From Streptomyces sp. NRRL S-455 (GTDB lineage Bacteria > Actinomycetota > Actinomycetes > Streptomycetales > Streptomycetaceae): a stretch of 64,000 nt of DNA. Both the position numbers and the translations under genes were made by a program. The notes below the pieces were generated by a model that saw only the letters and a program-made list of their open reading frames with translations, did not search any database and was not told the origin of the DNA. The stretch covers positions 62,001 through 126,000 of the forward strand of contig NZ_JOCT01000015.1 of NCBI RefSeq assembly GCF_000717875.1, given 5' to 3'. Position 1 is the stretch's first letter. Each line of letters begins with the position of its first letter. This document shows, piece after piece, positions 36,419 to 46,618 of the stretch.

Positions 36419-38200
36419 TCACTTGCCGTAGGCGAGCATCAACTTCTCCTTCGTGGCGTCGTTTCCGCTCAGTCGGGTCGTCGAGATGTAGAAGCGCCCG
36501 TCGACCCAGTCGACGTCCTTGGAGAAGAAGCCGTTCTCGATGTCCGCCGCGCCCTGCGGGTTCTGCAGCAGCTTGACCGGCTTGTGGCTGCCGCCGCCGG
36601 TCGGAATGGACACGACCTGGCCGCCCGCGTCGTACGAGGGCTGGACGTAGGCGATGAGCTTGTCGCCCTCGACCTTCATCGGCAGCATCGACTCGTCGGC
36701 CGGGGACTTCACGCGCCACTTCTCCTTGCCGTCGGCGAGGTTGACCGCGACGATCTCGTTGGCGCCGGTGGTCGCCTCGGTCGGCAGGTAGAGCGTGGTG
36801 TCGTCGGCGGCGACGCCGCGGCAGCCCTGGAGGTCGCGCTCGAGGACGGCCCAGCCGCACTCGGGGGCGAAGTCCTCGTCGAAGCCGACCTGCGACTTGA
36901 ACTTGCCGCCGGAGGTGAAGGTGGAGATGTTCCAGGCCTTCTTGTCCTTGTTGGTGCTGTAGACGACCAGCGGACTCACCGAGTAGGTGCGCGCGACCCG
37001 CCAGCCCTTGTCGAACTTCTGGGTCCACTCGACCTTGCCGGTGCGCGGGTTGAGCTGCTGCACCTCGTCGTGCTCGTCGTCGGTGCCGACGCCGCAGGAG
37101 GAGACCGCGATCAGCTTCTCGCCGCCGGCGAACGCGGCGGGGAAGCAGGACTCGCCGTAGCGCTTCTTGTCGAAGAGCTTGTCGCCGTCGGTGATGTCGT
37201 ACGCCGTGCCGGACTGGGAGCGGCCCACCATCAGCGTCTTGCCGGTGACGGACAGTTCGACGGAGAGCGAGGAGTCGAACAGGGCGCCGTCGGCGACCTC
37301 CTGCTTCCAGCCCTTGTCGCCGGTGTCGAGGTCGATCTCCTGCAGCTGGTTGCACTTGGCGCGGCTGCTGCTTCCGCTCATGTACGCGACGACGATCTTG
37401 CCGTCGGAGGTCTGCCGCGGGGTCGTCGCGCAGATCTTCTGCGGGAAGGCGATCGGGTCCCAGGCCGGCTTGCCGTCACCGGCGTTGTAGCCGACGAGCT
37501 GCTTGTACGCCGCCTTCACCGCGGTCTTGTCGGTGATCCACATGCCGGGGGCCTCGGCGCCGGAGCCGGGCGCGTCGGGCGCGTCCTTGTACCAGAGGAC
37601 CTTGGCCTCGCCGGCCTGGCGGCCCTCGTTGAGGCTCTCCGGGTCCGCGCCACCGTCGCCGTCACCAGGGCCGACCGGGTCGGCGGTGCCCGGCTTGCCG
37701 TCGTCGCTCTGCCGGGCGACCGGCTTCTTCCTGCCCTTGCCGCCCTCGTCGCCGGTGACCGCCCACACGGTGCCCCCGACGACGAGCAGTGCGGCGACGG
37801 CCGCGCCGATGATCAGGGCGGGCTTGCCCTTGAAGGGGTTGCCCGAGCCGCCCCCCGGCGGGGTGCCGGGCGCGCCCGGGTACTGCGGCTGCGACGGGTA
37901 GCCGTACCCGGGCTGCCCGTACGGGCCCGGCTGCTGCGGCTGGCCATAGGGGCCGGGCTGCTGCGGCTGGGCGTACGGGCCGGAGTTGTACGGACCCGGC
38001 TGTCCCGGCTGCCCGTACGGCCCGGGCTGCTGCGGGTAGCCGTACCCGGGCTGCGGCGGGCCCTGCGGGGGCGGCGGGGTCTGGGGCGGGCCCTGCGGCG
38101 GTGGCGGGGTCTGCGGTGCTCCGAAACCACCACCGTGCGGCGGCTGGTCCTGCGGTGCGCCGAAGCCACCGTGCGGCGGCTGACCGGGCGGCTGGGTCAT
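36419..38200 (-). CDS. Membrane-anchored PQQ-like beta-propeller protein (paralogue 2)
   Basis: 593 residues, same architecture as its neighbour: an N-terminal Pro/Gly/Tyr-rich tract (PGPYGQ and GYGYP repeats), one membrane segment (KPALIIGAAVAALLVVGGTVWAV), then a propeller with blade motifs DTGDKGWKQEV, ITDGDKLFDKK, RTGKVEWTQKF and LADGKEKWRVK. The two proteins align through most of their length, so they arose by tandem duplication. First gene of the pair; an inverted repeat lies 61-92 bp upstream of its ATG (38200). Function not known. Confidence 0.82.
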   Translation of the reverse strand: MTQPPGQPPHGGFGAPQDQPPHGGGFGAPQTPPPPQGPPQTPPPPQGPPQPGYGYPQQPGPYGQPGQPGPYNSGPYAQPQQPGPYGQPQQPGPYGQPGYGYPSQPQYPGAPGTPPGGGSGNPFKGKPALIIGAAVAALLVVGGTVWAVTGDEGGKGRKKPVARQSDDGKPGTADPVGPGDGDGGADPESLNEGRQAGEAKVLWYKDAPDAPGSGAEAPGMWITDKTAVKAAYKQLVGYNAGDGKPAWDPIAFPQKICATTPRQTSDGKIVVAYMSGSSSRAKCNQLQEIDLDTGDKGWKQEVADGALFDSSLSVELSVTGKTLMVGRSQSGTAYDITDGDKLFDKKRYGESCFPAAFAGGEKLIAVSSCGVGTDDEHDEVQQLNPRTGKVEWTQKFDKGWRVARTYSVSPLVVYSTNKDKKAWNISTFTSGGKFKSQVGFDEDFAPECGWAVLERDLQGCRGVAADDTTLYLPTEATTGANEIVAVNLADGKEKWRVKSPADESMLPMKVEGDKLIAYVQPSYDAGGQVVSIPTGGGSHKPVKLLQNPQGAADIENGFFSKDVDWVDGRFYISTTRLSGNDATKEKLMLAYGK

Positions 38201-38260
38201 CAGCGGTTCCCCCGTTCGATCACTGATTTTTAGCCATGCCCTGAGGTACGAGACGCACTC

Positions 38261-38292
38261 AGAGTCGTTTCATAAAGTTCTAAGACGACTCT
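38261..38292. promoter_or_regulatory. Inverted repeat upstream of the PQQ-propeller pair
   Basis: AGAGTCGT (38261-38268) and ACGACTCT (38285-38292) are exact 8-bp arms around a 16-nt AT-rich centre, in the promoter region of the gene starting at 38200. It may be an operator. Confidence 0.4.
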
Positions 38293-38318
38293 TTGTATCA
38301 CCACGTTCCGACAGCGCA

Positions 38319-38359
38319 ACGGGCCGATCACCCCTGTTCCCAAGGGAGGACCGGCCCGT
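38319..38359 (-). terminator. Terminator after the ABC-F gene
   Basis: ACGGGCCG (38319-38326) pairs with CGGCCCGT (38352-38359), with an inner CCCT/AGGG pairing. It lies 32 bp past the ABC-F stop. Confidence 0.75.
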
Positions 38360-38390
38360 GACGCCCTCGTTATGCGCCTTCACGCGCCCT

Positions 38391-40202
<1,812 letters not shown>

Positions 40203-40338
40203 TGCTCTCCTACCCAGGGGGGATCGATCAGCCTCCCAGCGTAATGGCCGCTGTTCGGTGGCCGATCCCCCGGCAGGTCAGCGGGCCGCGCGCGGACCTC
40301 GGCGACAAGGTCGTGCATGACCTGGCCGGGGCAGGTCG

Positions 40339-41238
40339 CTACGCCCCGAGTACCGTCGCCCCCGCTGCCGGGCCGGAGGCCGTGCGGACCGTGCGGCAGG
40401 TGCCGGAGGCCACCAGTGCCTGTGCCACCGCCGCCGCCGACTCCGGGTCGCGGACGAGGAACGCCGTGGTCGGGCCGGAGCCGGAGACCAGGGCGGTGAG
40501 GGCGCCGGCGGCGCGGCCGGTGGCGAGGGTCCCGGCGAGTTCCGGGAAGAGGGAGAGGGCGGCGGGCTGGAGGTCGTTGGAGACGGCGGCGGCAAGCGCG
40601 TCCGGGTCGCCCTTGGCGAGGGCGGCGAGGAGTTCCTGGGAGGCGACGGGCTCCGGGATGTCCGTGCCCTCGCCGAGCCGGTCGAACTCTCGGAACACGG
40701 CCGGGGTGGACAGACCTCGGCCGGCCATCGCGAACACCCAGTGGAAGGTGCCGCCGACCTCCAGGGGCGTCAGCTGCTCGCCCCGCCCGATGCCGAGGGC
40801 CGCCCCGCCGACCAGGCTGAACGGCACGTCACTGCCCAACTCGGCACAGATGTCGAGGAGTTCCTCGCGGGAGGCACCGGTCTTCCACAGCGCGTCGCAG
40901 GCCACCAGGGCGCCGGCGCCGTCGGCGCTGCCGCCCGCCATGCCGCCGGCGACGGGGATGTCCTTTGCGATGTGGATGTGGACGCCGGGCGTACGGCCGT
41001 ATCGCTCGGCGAGCGCCTCGGCCGCCCGTGCGGCCAGGTTCGTACGGTCCAGGGGGACCTGGTCGGCGTCAGGGCCCTCACAGGTGACGCGGAGTTCGTC
41101 GGCCGGGGTGACGGTGACCTCGTCGTGGAGGCCGACGGCGAGGAAGACGTTGGCGAGGGGGTGGAAGCCGTCCGGGCGGGCGGCGCCCACCGCCAGCTGG
41201 ACGTTGACCTTGGCGGGGACGCGGACCGTGACGCTCAC
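40339..41238 (-). CDS. ispE: 4-diphosphocytidyl-2-C-methyl-D-erythritol kinase
   Basis: 299 residues, GHMP kinase of the MEP isoprenoid pathway. It has [31 protein letters not shown] at the N-terminus, the ATP loop [18 protein letters not shown], the catalytic-region GSDVPF and the C-terminal [15 protein letters not shown] 41238 follows AAGGAG and overlaps the rsmA stop by 4 bp (GTGA). Confidence 0.95.
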   Translation of the reverse strand: MSVTVRVPAKVNVQLAVGAARPDGFHPLANVFLAVGLHDEVTVTPADELRVTCEGPDADQVPLDRTNLAARAAEALAERYGRTPGVHIHIAKDIPVAGGMAGGSADGAGALVACDALWKTGASREELLDICAELGSDVPFSLVGGAALGIGRGEQLTPLEVGGTFHWVFAMAGRGLSTPAVFREFDRLGEGTDIPEPVASQELLAALAKGDPDALAAAVSNDLQPAALSLFPELAGTLATGRAAGALTALVSGSGPTTAFLVRDPESAAAVAQALVASGTCRTVRTASGPAAGATVLGA

Positions 41239-42122
41239 GCGGGCTCCTTCTCCTCGTGCCGGTTCGCCTTGTGCTCGGCGATACGCGCGAACTCTTCCAC
41301 GGTCAGCGACTCTCCCCGGGCCTGCGGGGAGACCCCGGCGGCGACCAGGGCCGCCTCGGCGGCGGCGGCGGACCCGGCCCAGCCGGCGAGCGCGGCCCGC
41401 AGCGTCTTGCGGCGCTGGGCGAACGCCGCGTCGACCACCGCGAACACCTCGGTCTTCGAGGCCGTCGTCTTCAGCGGCTCGGTCCGGCGGACCAGGGAGA
41501 CCAGTCCGCTGTCGACGTTGGGCGCCGGCCAGAAGACGTTCCGGCCGATGGCGCCGGCCCGCTTGACCTCGGCGTACCAGTTGGCCTTCACGGAGGGGAC
41601 GCCGTACACCTTCGAGCCGGGCGGGGCGGCGAGCCGGTCGGCGACCTCCGCCTGGACCATGACGAGGGTGCGCTCGATGGTCGGGAAGGTGTCGAGCATG
41701 TGCAGCAGCACCGGGACGGCCACGTTGTAAGGGAGGTTGGCGACCAGCGCGGTCGGGGCGGGGCCCGGCAGTTCGGCCACGTGCATGGCGTCGGAGTGCA
41801 CGAGGGCGAAGCGGTCGGCGCGCTCGGGCATGCGGGCCGTGATGGTCGCGGGCAGTGCGGCGGCGAGCACGTCGTCGATCTCGACGGCGGTGACGCGGTC
41901 GGCGACCTCCAGCAGCGCGAGGGTGAGGGACCCGAGCCCCGGGCCGACCTCGACGACGACGTCGTCGGGGCGGACCTGTGCGGTGCGGACGATGCGGCGG
42001 ACGGTGTTCGCGTCGATCACGAAGTTCTGGCCGCGTTGCTTGGTGGGGCGTACGCCGAGGGCTGCCGCCAGTTCGCGGACGTCGGCGGGGCCGAGGAGGG
42101 CGTCGGGGGTGGGGCTGGTCAC
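41235..42122 (-). CDS. rsmA: 16S rRNA dimethyladenosine transferase RsmA/KsgA
   Basis: 295 residues. It dimethylates two adjacent adenosines near the 3' end of 16S rRNA. Motifs: [21 protein letters not shown] motif [16 protein letters not shown], acidic VEIDD, and catalytic motif [25 protein letters not shown] is the typical C-terminal signature. GTG 42122 gives TSPTPDALL; the ribosome-binding site is weak. It is placed between rpfB and ispE, the same order as in mycobacteria. Confidence 0.95.
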   Translation of the reverse strand: MTSPTPDALLGPADVRELAAALGVRPTKQRGQNFVIDANTVRRIVRTAQVRPDDVVVEVGPGLGSLTLALLEVADRVTAVEIDDVLAAALPATITARMPERADRFALVHSDAMHVAELPGPAPTALVANLPYNVAVPVLLHMLDTFPTIERTLVMVQAEVADRLAAPPGSKVYGVPSVKANWYAEVKRAGAIGRNVFWPAPNVDSGLVSLVRRTEPLKTTASKTEVFAVVDAAFAQRRKTLRAALAGWAGSAAAAEAALVAAGVSPQARGESLTVEEFARIAEHKANRHEEKEPA

Positions 42123-42189
42123 GGGGACAAGGGTACGGGGGGTTTCGCCGGGTGAGTTTCCTGGTGCTCGGGGACGGGGGTGAGGGCGG

Positions 42190-42335
42190 GGCGTTGCGCA
42201 GCCCGGCTTCGCGGGGTGCCGCTGCGCCCACCCTCCCCCAAGCTCTCGGCTTCGCTCGAGCAGGGGGGACCCCCATCGCCCCAGCGGCACGACTGCCCAC
42301 AGCTGGGCGGGGTGGGTGCCCGCAGCTAGGCGGCG
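42190..42335. repeat. Streptomyces-type intergenic hairpin-forming repeat element
   Basis: The rsmA-rpfB gap contains a block of nested inverted sequences: GTGCCGCTG (42219) with CAGCGGCAC (42283), an inner CCCTCCCCCAAGCTCTCGG part facing CAGGGGGG, and a closing CAGCTGGGCGGGG. I recall very similar blocks scattered between genes in many Streptomyces genomes. No gene is present. Confidence 0.55.
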
Positions 42336-42354
42336 GAGGTCAGCAGTTCTGCTG

Positions 42355-43920
42355 TCAGCCTCGCAAGCGGCTGCCGCAGTGCGGCCACGGGCTCGCGCCC
42401 CGTCGCACGTACAGCTTCTTCGCGCGGTACGTCTGTTCCGCCGCCGGGGCGTCCTGCGGGCGGCCCCGGCCGCCGAGGTCCTGCCAGGTCCGGGTGTCGA
42501 ACTGGTACAGGCCGCCGTAGGTGCCCGAGGAGTCGACCGCGTCGGGGCGGCCGCCGGACTCGCAGGCGGCGAGGCCCTGCCAGTCGAGGTGGTCGGCGCC
42601 CTGCACGGAGGCCGGTCGCGGTTGGGTGCCGACCTTCACCAGCTGCGGGCGGGGTGCGCGCACCATCTCGGAGCTGATGCGGCGCGGCTTCTGCCTGACG
42701 CCGTTGACGGTGCGCACGGAGTAGGTCACGCGGCGCAGGCCGGGCTCTCCCGCCTGTTCGACGACCTCCGTGCCGCGGAACAGGGTCGGGTCCTCGGTCC
42801 GCTGTACCTGGAACGGGATCGGCTCGTCGCGGACCTCCTTGCCGCCGGTGATCCGCAGCACCGTGACGGTCTGCCCGTCGCGCGGGAAGCTTCCCTGCGG
42901 GACCGACGTGGTGTCCTGGCCGCGCAGGGTGATGCCGGCCTCCTCGACCGCGTCCCGCACGGTCGCCGCGTTGGTGCGGACGGTGCGGGCCCGGCCGTCC
43001 GCCATGACGGTGACCGTGCGCTCGGTCCGCACGTCCAGCGCGAGGCCCTCACGGCCGATCCGCCGGGAACGCGAGGCGGAGACGTACGCGCCCTCCTGGC
43101 GCACCCCCAGTTGTCTGAGCGCCCCGGCCACCGTGCGCGCCGTCGTCCACACCACACGCCGGTGGCCGTCGAGGGTCAGCCGTACGGGCCGGGCGTAGCG
43201 CACGGCGACCTCGTCGCCACTGGCGATCTTCTCGTCCGGTCCGGGCGCGACCACGTCGTGGGCGCCGACCTCGACGCCTTCCTCGGCCAGCAGCTCGGTG
43301 ACGTCGTCGGCGAAGGTGTGCAGCGTGCGGGCCTTGCCGTCCACGCTCAGCTCGATCGCCTTGTCCTTGGCGACGAACGCCGTGGTGCCGCCCGCCAGGA
43401 AGGCGACGACCAGGGCCTGGGGAAGCAGCCGGCGGATGGAGCCGTCGCCCGGGCGCTCGACGTACCGAGTTCTGCGCCGGCGTGCGGACCTGCGGTGGGA
43501 GCCGGTACGAGCCCCAGTGCGCGATCCGGCACGCGCCTCGGCACGCGCTTCGGCGCGTGATCCGGGACGTGGCTCCGGACGCGGCTCCATACGGAGGTCC
43601 GGACGTGGCTCCATACGGAGGTCCGGACGCGGATCCATACGGAGGTCCGGACGTGGCTCCATACGGAGGTCCGGACGCGGATCCATACGGAGGTCCGGAC
43701 GCGGGTCCCTGCGCGGCTCGGGGGCTCCTGGCCGGGCATGGCCGGGCAGGGGCGACACCTCGTAGGCGGGCCGGTAGGTGTCCTCGTGGAGGCCGGGTCC
43801 GCCGTAGCCGAAGGTCTCGGCGTGGTGCGGGTGGGCCGGCGGCACGTGGTGACCGCCGTACACCGGGTCGGGGAAGGCCGGACCGTACGTCTCGTACGTC
43901 TCGTAGTGCGGGTTGCTCAC
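42355..43920 (-). CDS. rpfB: Resuscitation-promoting factor RpfB
   Basis: 521 residues. A cytosolic N-terminus with Arg/Pro-rich octapeptide repeats (RPDLRM[ED]P) is followed by one membrane segment ([19 protein letters not shown]), three DUF348 repeats ([44 protein letters not shown]), a G5 domain ([26 protein letters not shown]) and the transglycosylase-like domain at the end ([26 protein letters not shown], with catalytic Glu). It cleaves peptidoglycan during regrowth from spores. GTG 43920 is chosen; a GTG at 43998 has its GGAGA too close. Confidence 0.92.
   Translation of the reverse strand: MSNPHYETYETYGPAFPDPVYGGHHVPPAHPHHAETFGYGGPGLHEDTYRPAYEVSPLPGHARPGAPEPRRDPRPDLRMDPRPDLRMEPRPDLRMDPRPDLRMEPRPDLRMEPRPEPRPGSRAEARAEARAGSRTGARTGSHRRSARRRRTRYVERPGDGSIRRLLPQALVVAFLAGGTTAFVAKDKAIELSVDGKARTLHTFADDVTELLAEEGVEVGAHDVVAPGPDEKIASGDEVAVRYARPVRLTLDGHRRVVWTTARTVAGALRQLGVRQEGAYVSASRSRRIGREGLALDVRTERTVTVMADGRARTVRTNAATVRDAVEEAGITLRGQDTTSVPQGSFPRDGQTVTVLRITGGKEVRDEPIPFQVQRTEDPTLFRGTEVVEQAGEPGLRRVTYSVRTVNGVRQKPRRISSEMVRAPRPQLVKVGTQPRPASVQGADHLDWQGLAACESGGRPDAVDSSGTYGGLYQFDTRTWQDLGGRGRPQDAPAAEQTYRAKKLYVRRGASPWPHCGSRLRG
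43577..43696 (-). repeat. Five tandem 24-bp repeats inside rpfB
   Basis: Units of 24 bp, each of the form GGACG[TC]GG[CA]TCCATACGGAGG plus TCC, run from 43577 to 43696 with a degenerate sixth copy after. They encode an octapeptide with Glu/Asp alternating at one position, in the cytosolic tail before the membrane segment. Confidence 0.9.
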
Positions 43921-44058
43921 GCCGACGCGCTCCAGGGGCCGGAGGGGGTCCAGAGGGGTCCGGATCAGGCCCCCAGAACCTAGCGGAGCGGTCGTCACTC
44001 TCCAAAGCGACGCGACTACGCACAGTCGTGCGGTGGGGTCGGAGGGGTCGGCCGAAGG

Positions 44059-44940
44059 TCAGTAGCCGAAGGCGCGCGCCGTGTTCGCGGCGAGGGCGGT
44101 CGCCAGGGTGTCCTCGTCGGCACCGCGCACGTCGGCCATGGCCCGCACGGTGAGCGGCACGAGGTACGGGGCGTTGGGGCGCCCGCGGTACGGCGCCGGT
44201 GTGAGGAAGGGCGCGTCCGTCTCGACGAGGAGCAGCTCCAGTGGGGCCACCGCCACCGCGTCCCGCAGGTTCTGGGCGTTCTTGAAGGTGACGTTGCCGG
44301 CGAAGGACATGAAGTAGCCGGCGCTCGCGCAGATCTCCGCCATCTCGGCGTCGCCGGAGTAGCAGTGGAAGACGGTCCGCTCGGGGGCGCCCTCCTCCTT
44401 CAGGACGCGCAGGACATCCGCGTGGGCCTCGCGGTCGTGGATGACCAGGGCCTTGCCGTGCCGCTTGGCGATCTCGATGTGGGCGCGGAAGGACATCTCC
44501 TGCGCGTCCTTGCCCTCGGGCCCGGTGCGGAAGTAGTCCAGGCCCGTCTCACCGACGCCCTTGACCTGCTCCAGCGCGGCCAGCCGGTCGATCTCGGCGA
44601 GCGCGTCGTCCAGTGCGGCCCGGCCGCCCGGTTCGCGCGCGCCCTGCCGGGACCAGCCGTCCGGGTCGCCGTGGACGATGCGCGGGGCCTCGTTCGGGTG
44701 CAGGGCGACCGTCGCGTGGACGGCCTCGTACGCCGCCGCCGTCTCGGCGGCCCACCGGGACCCCTTCAGGTCGCAGCCGACCTGCACGACCGTGGTCACT
44801 CCGACCGACGCCGCCTTCGCCAGCGCCTCCTCGACCGTTCCGGACTGCATGTCCAGGTGGGTGTGGGAGTCGGCGACCGGCACCCGGAGGGGTTCCGGGA
44901 GCGGGGGCGCGGCGTGCTTGTCGGAGTCGTTGGAAGGCAT
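44059..44940 (-). CDS. TatD-family metal-dependent hydrolase/DNase
   Basis: 293 residues with the TIM-barrel amidohydrolase metal ligands: DSHTHLD at the N-terminus, GVGETGLDYFR, FRAHIEIAKRHGKALVIHDREA, VFHCYSGD and LLVETDAPFLTP. TatD proteins act as 3'-5' nucleases on DNA. It lies next to rpfB-rsmA-ispE as in mycobacteria. ATG 44940. Confidence 0.92.
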   Translation of the reverse strand: MPSNDSDKHAAPPLPEPLRVPVADSHTHLDMQSGTVEEALAKAASVGVTTVVQVGCDLKGSRWAAETAAAYEAVHATVALHPNEAPRIVHGDPDGWSRQGAREPGGRAALDDALAEIDRLAALEQVKGVGETGLDYFRTGPEGKDAQEMSFRAHIEIAKRHGKALVIHDREAHADVLRVLKEEGAPERTVFHCYSGDAEMAEICASAGYFMSFAGNVTFKNAQNLRDAVAVAPLELLLVETDAPFLTPAPYRGRPNAPYLVPLTVRAMADVRGADEDTLATALAANTARAFGY

Positions 44941-44976
44941 GCCCCGATCCTACGAAAGCCCGGTCCCCCGAAAGGG

Positions 44977-45017
44977 CGACGCCCTCCCCGATGGGGGGAG
45001 GGCCGGGGAGGGCGTCG
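44977..45017 (-). terminator. Terminator after the zinc-ribbon gene
   Basis: CGACGCCCTCCCCG (44977-44990) pairs perfectly with 45004-45017 (14 bp), with a 13-nt loop, 19 bp past the stop at 45037. Confidence 0.88.
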
Positions 45018-45036
45018 ACAAGGGGAGCCGGACGGG

Positions 45037-45453
45037 TCAGCTCGCCTTGCGCTGGAAGGGGTGGAGCAGGTCGGACAGGTGCCAGTGGTGGTGCTCGCGC
45101 CGCTCCTGCCCGGTCTCCGCCTCTGCCGTCGGGGCCTCCACCGGCCCGGCGGGCGGCGGCACCCGCTGCGGCCGGTGCGCAGCGTCCCGCGCCGACGCCA
45201 CCCGCCCGGGCCGCATGATCCGCACGAGGTGACCGTCGCAGTTGTGGCACGTGGGCTTGCTCAGTGGGGAGGGCACGACCTTGCCGTCCGCGACATAGAG
45301 GACGAACTCGTGCCCCGCGGCGTCTATGTGGTGCTCTATCTCGTACGACTGCTCCCAGCCGTGCCCGCAGCGCATGCAGGCGAAGGAGTACGACTCGTGA
45401 ACGACGGCGTTCGCACCGGCGCGGAGCCCGGTCAGCCCTGCGATCTCACTCAT
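45037..45453 (-). CDS. Zinc-ribbon protein of unknown function
   Basis: 138 residues. Two CxxC pairs (CMRCGHGW and CHNCDGH) about 40 residues apart should bind one zinc. The segment between them has SYEIEHHIDAAGHEFVLYVADG. The C-terminal third is Pro/Glu-rich and His-containing (ERREHHHWHLSDLL). No membrane segment. It stands alone between terminators, close to tatD and rsmI. No function is assigned. Confidence 0.85.
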   Translation of the reverse strand: MSEIAGLTGLRAGANAVVHESYSFACMRCGHGWEQSYEIEHHIDAAGHEFVLYVADGKVVPSPLSKPTCHNCDGHLVRIMRPGRVASARDAAHRPQRVPPPAGPVEAPTAEAETGQERREHHHWHLSDLLHPFQRKAS

Positions 45454-45638
45454 GCCAGCTCCTGTTCCGCTGTGGCGTGAGGACGATTCCGTCCCCGCGA
45501 CCCAGTGGACTCCTCAGCCGGCCGCACGGCAGCAGACCTGCTCGACTGTTGGCGCCGATTTGGGTGTTCCTTGCCCCGGGCCCCCTCCTGCTTTGCCCAC
45601 CCATGGGGCGCACGCTCATCCGACATGCGCCCTGCTCA

Positions 45639-45658
45639 GAGGGGTGTTCGCGCCCCTC
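45639..45658 (-). terminator. Short hairpin after rsmI
   Basis: GAGGGG (45639-45644) pairs with CCCCTC (45653-45658) across an 8-nt loop, directly downstream of the rsmI stop at 45662. The stem is short. Confidence 0.5.
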
Positions 45659-45661
45659 GTG

Positions 45662-46507
45662 TCAGCCGGCGTTCTTCGCGGCGACCACCGCGTCGAACAC
45701 GACCCTCTTGGGCACCCCGGCCTCCTGCGCGACCGCGGCGATGGCTTCCTTGCGCCGCTCCCCCGCCTCCTCCCGCACCCGGACCCGACGCACCAGTTCC
45801 TCGGGCCCGACATCCTCGGCCCCTGGCTCCGGCGCCCCCTCCACCACGACGGTGATCTCCCCGCGCACACCGTCCGCGGCCCACGCGGCGAGCTCGGCCA
45901 GCCCGCCCCGCCGGACCTCCTCGTACGTCTTGGTCAGCTCCCGGCACACCGCGGCCCGCCGCTCCGCCCCGAACACCTCGGCCATGGCCGCGAGCGTGTC
46001 GTCGAGCCGGTGCGGGGCCTCGAAGTACACGAGTGTGCGCCGCTCACCGGCCACCTCCCGCAGCCGCCCGAGCCGCTCCCCGGCCTTGCGGGGCAGGAAC
46101 CCCTCGAAGCAGAACCGGTCGACGGGCAGCCCCGACAACGCGAGCGCGGTGAGCACGGCGGACGGCCCGGGCACGGCGGTCACCCGCACGTCCCTCTCGA
46201 CCGCGGCCGCCACCAGCCGGTACCCGGGGTCGGACACGGACGGCATCCCGGCGTCCGTGACGAGCAGCACACGCGCGCCGCCCACCAGTTCCTCGACCAG
46301 TTCCGGCGTACGGGCGGACTCGTTGCCCTCGAAGTAGGACACCACCCGCCCCTTGGGCGTGACGCCCAGCGCCTGGGTCAGCCGCCGCAGCCGGCGCGTG
46401 TCCTCGGCGGCGACGAGGTCGGCTCCGGCCAGTTCCTCGGCGAGCCGGGGCGGGGCGTCGGAGATGTCGCCGATGGGGGTGCCTGCGAGTACGAGGGTTC
46501 CGGTCAC
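45662..46507 (-). CDS. rsmI: 16S rRNA (cytidine-1402 2'-O) methyltransferase
   Basis: 281 residues of the tetrapyrrole-methylase fold: GTLVLAGTPIGDISDAPPRLAEEL at the N-terminus, AAEDTRRLRRL, VLLVTDAGMPSVSDPGYRLV and VPGPSAVLTALALSGLP (SAM binding), YFEAPHRLDDTL. It modifies the decoding centre of the 30S subunit. GTG 46507 has GGAGG 8 bp upstream. It is divergent from the mannosyltransferase gene. Confidence 0.95.
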   Translation of the reverse strand: MTGTLVLAGTPIGDISDAPPRLAEELAGADLVAAEDTRRLRRLTQALGVTPKGRVVSYFEGNESARTPELVEELVGGARVLLVTDAGMPSVSDPGYRLVAAAVERDVRVTAVPGPSAVLTALALSGLPVDRFCFEGFLPRKAGERLGRLREVAGERRTLVYFEAPHRLDDTLAAMAEVFGAERRAAVCRELTKTYEEVRRGGLAELAAWAADGVRGEITVVVEGAPEPGAEDVGPEELVRRVRVREEAGERRKEAIAAVAQEAGVPKRVVFDAVVAAKNAG

Positions 46508-46618
46508 GCCCCCATCCTCCCAGGGGCACAGCGCCCGGACTCCTCCCAGGGGCGGAGGATGCGGACGCATACCGGCCATGCACGGGACTCACACAGAACG
46601 GTTCCCTACGATGGCGCG

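Noticed and set aside
34297..36576. Long plus-strand frame across the PQQ-propeller gene
   Set aside because: Low-complexity reverse-strand shadow of a gene with membrane anchor and blade motifs.
40203..40338. AGGTC-GTGCAT-GACCT hairpin after ispE as terminator
   Set aside because: Only five paired bases and the ABC-F gene follows in the same direction, so termination is doubtful.
43577..43696. Regular repeats as a CRISPR array
   Set aside because: The units are contiguous without spacers and encode an in-frame octapeptide in rpfB.
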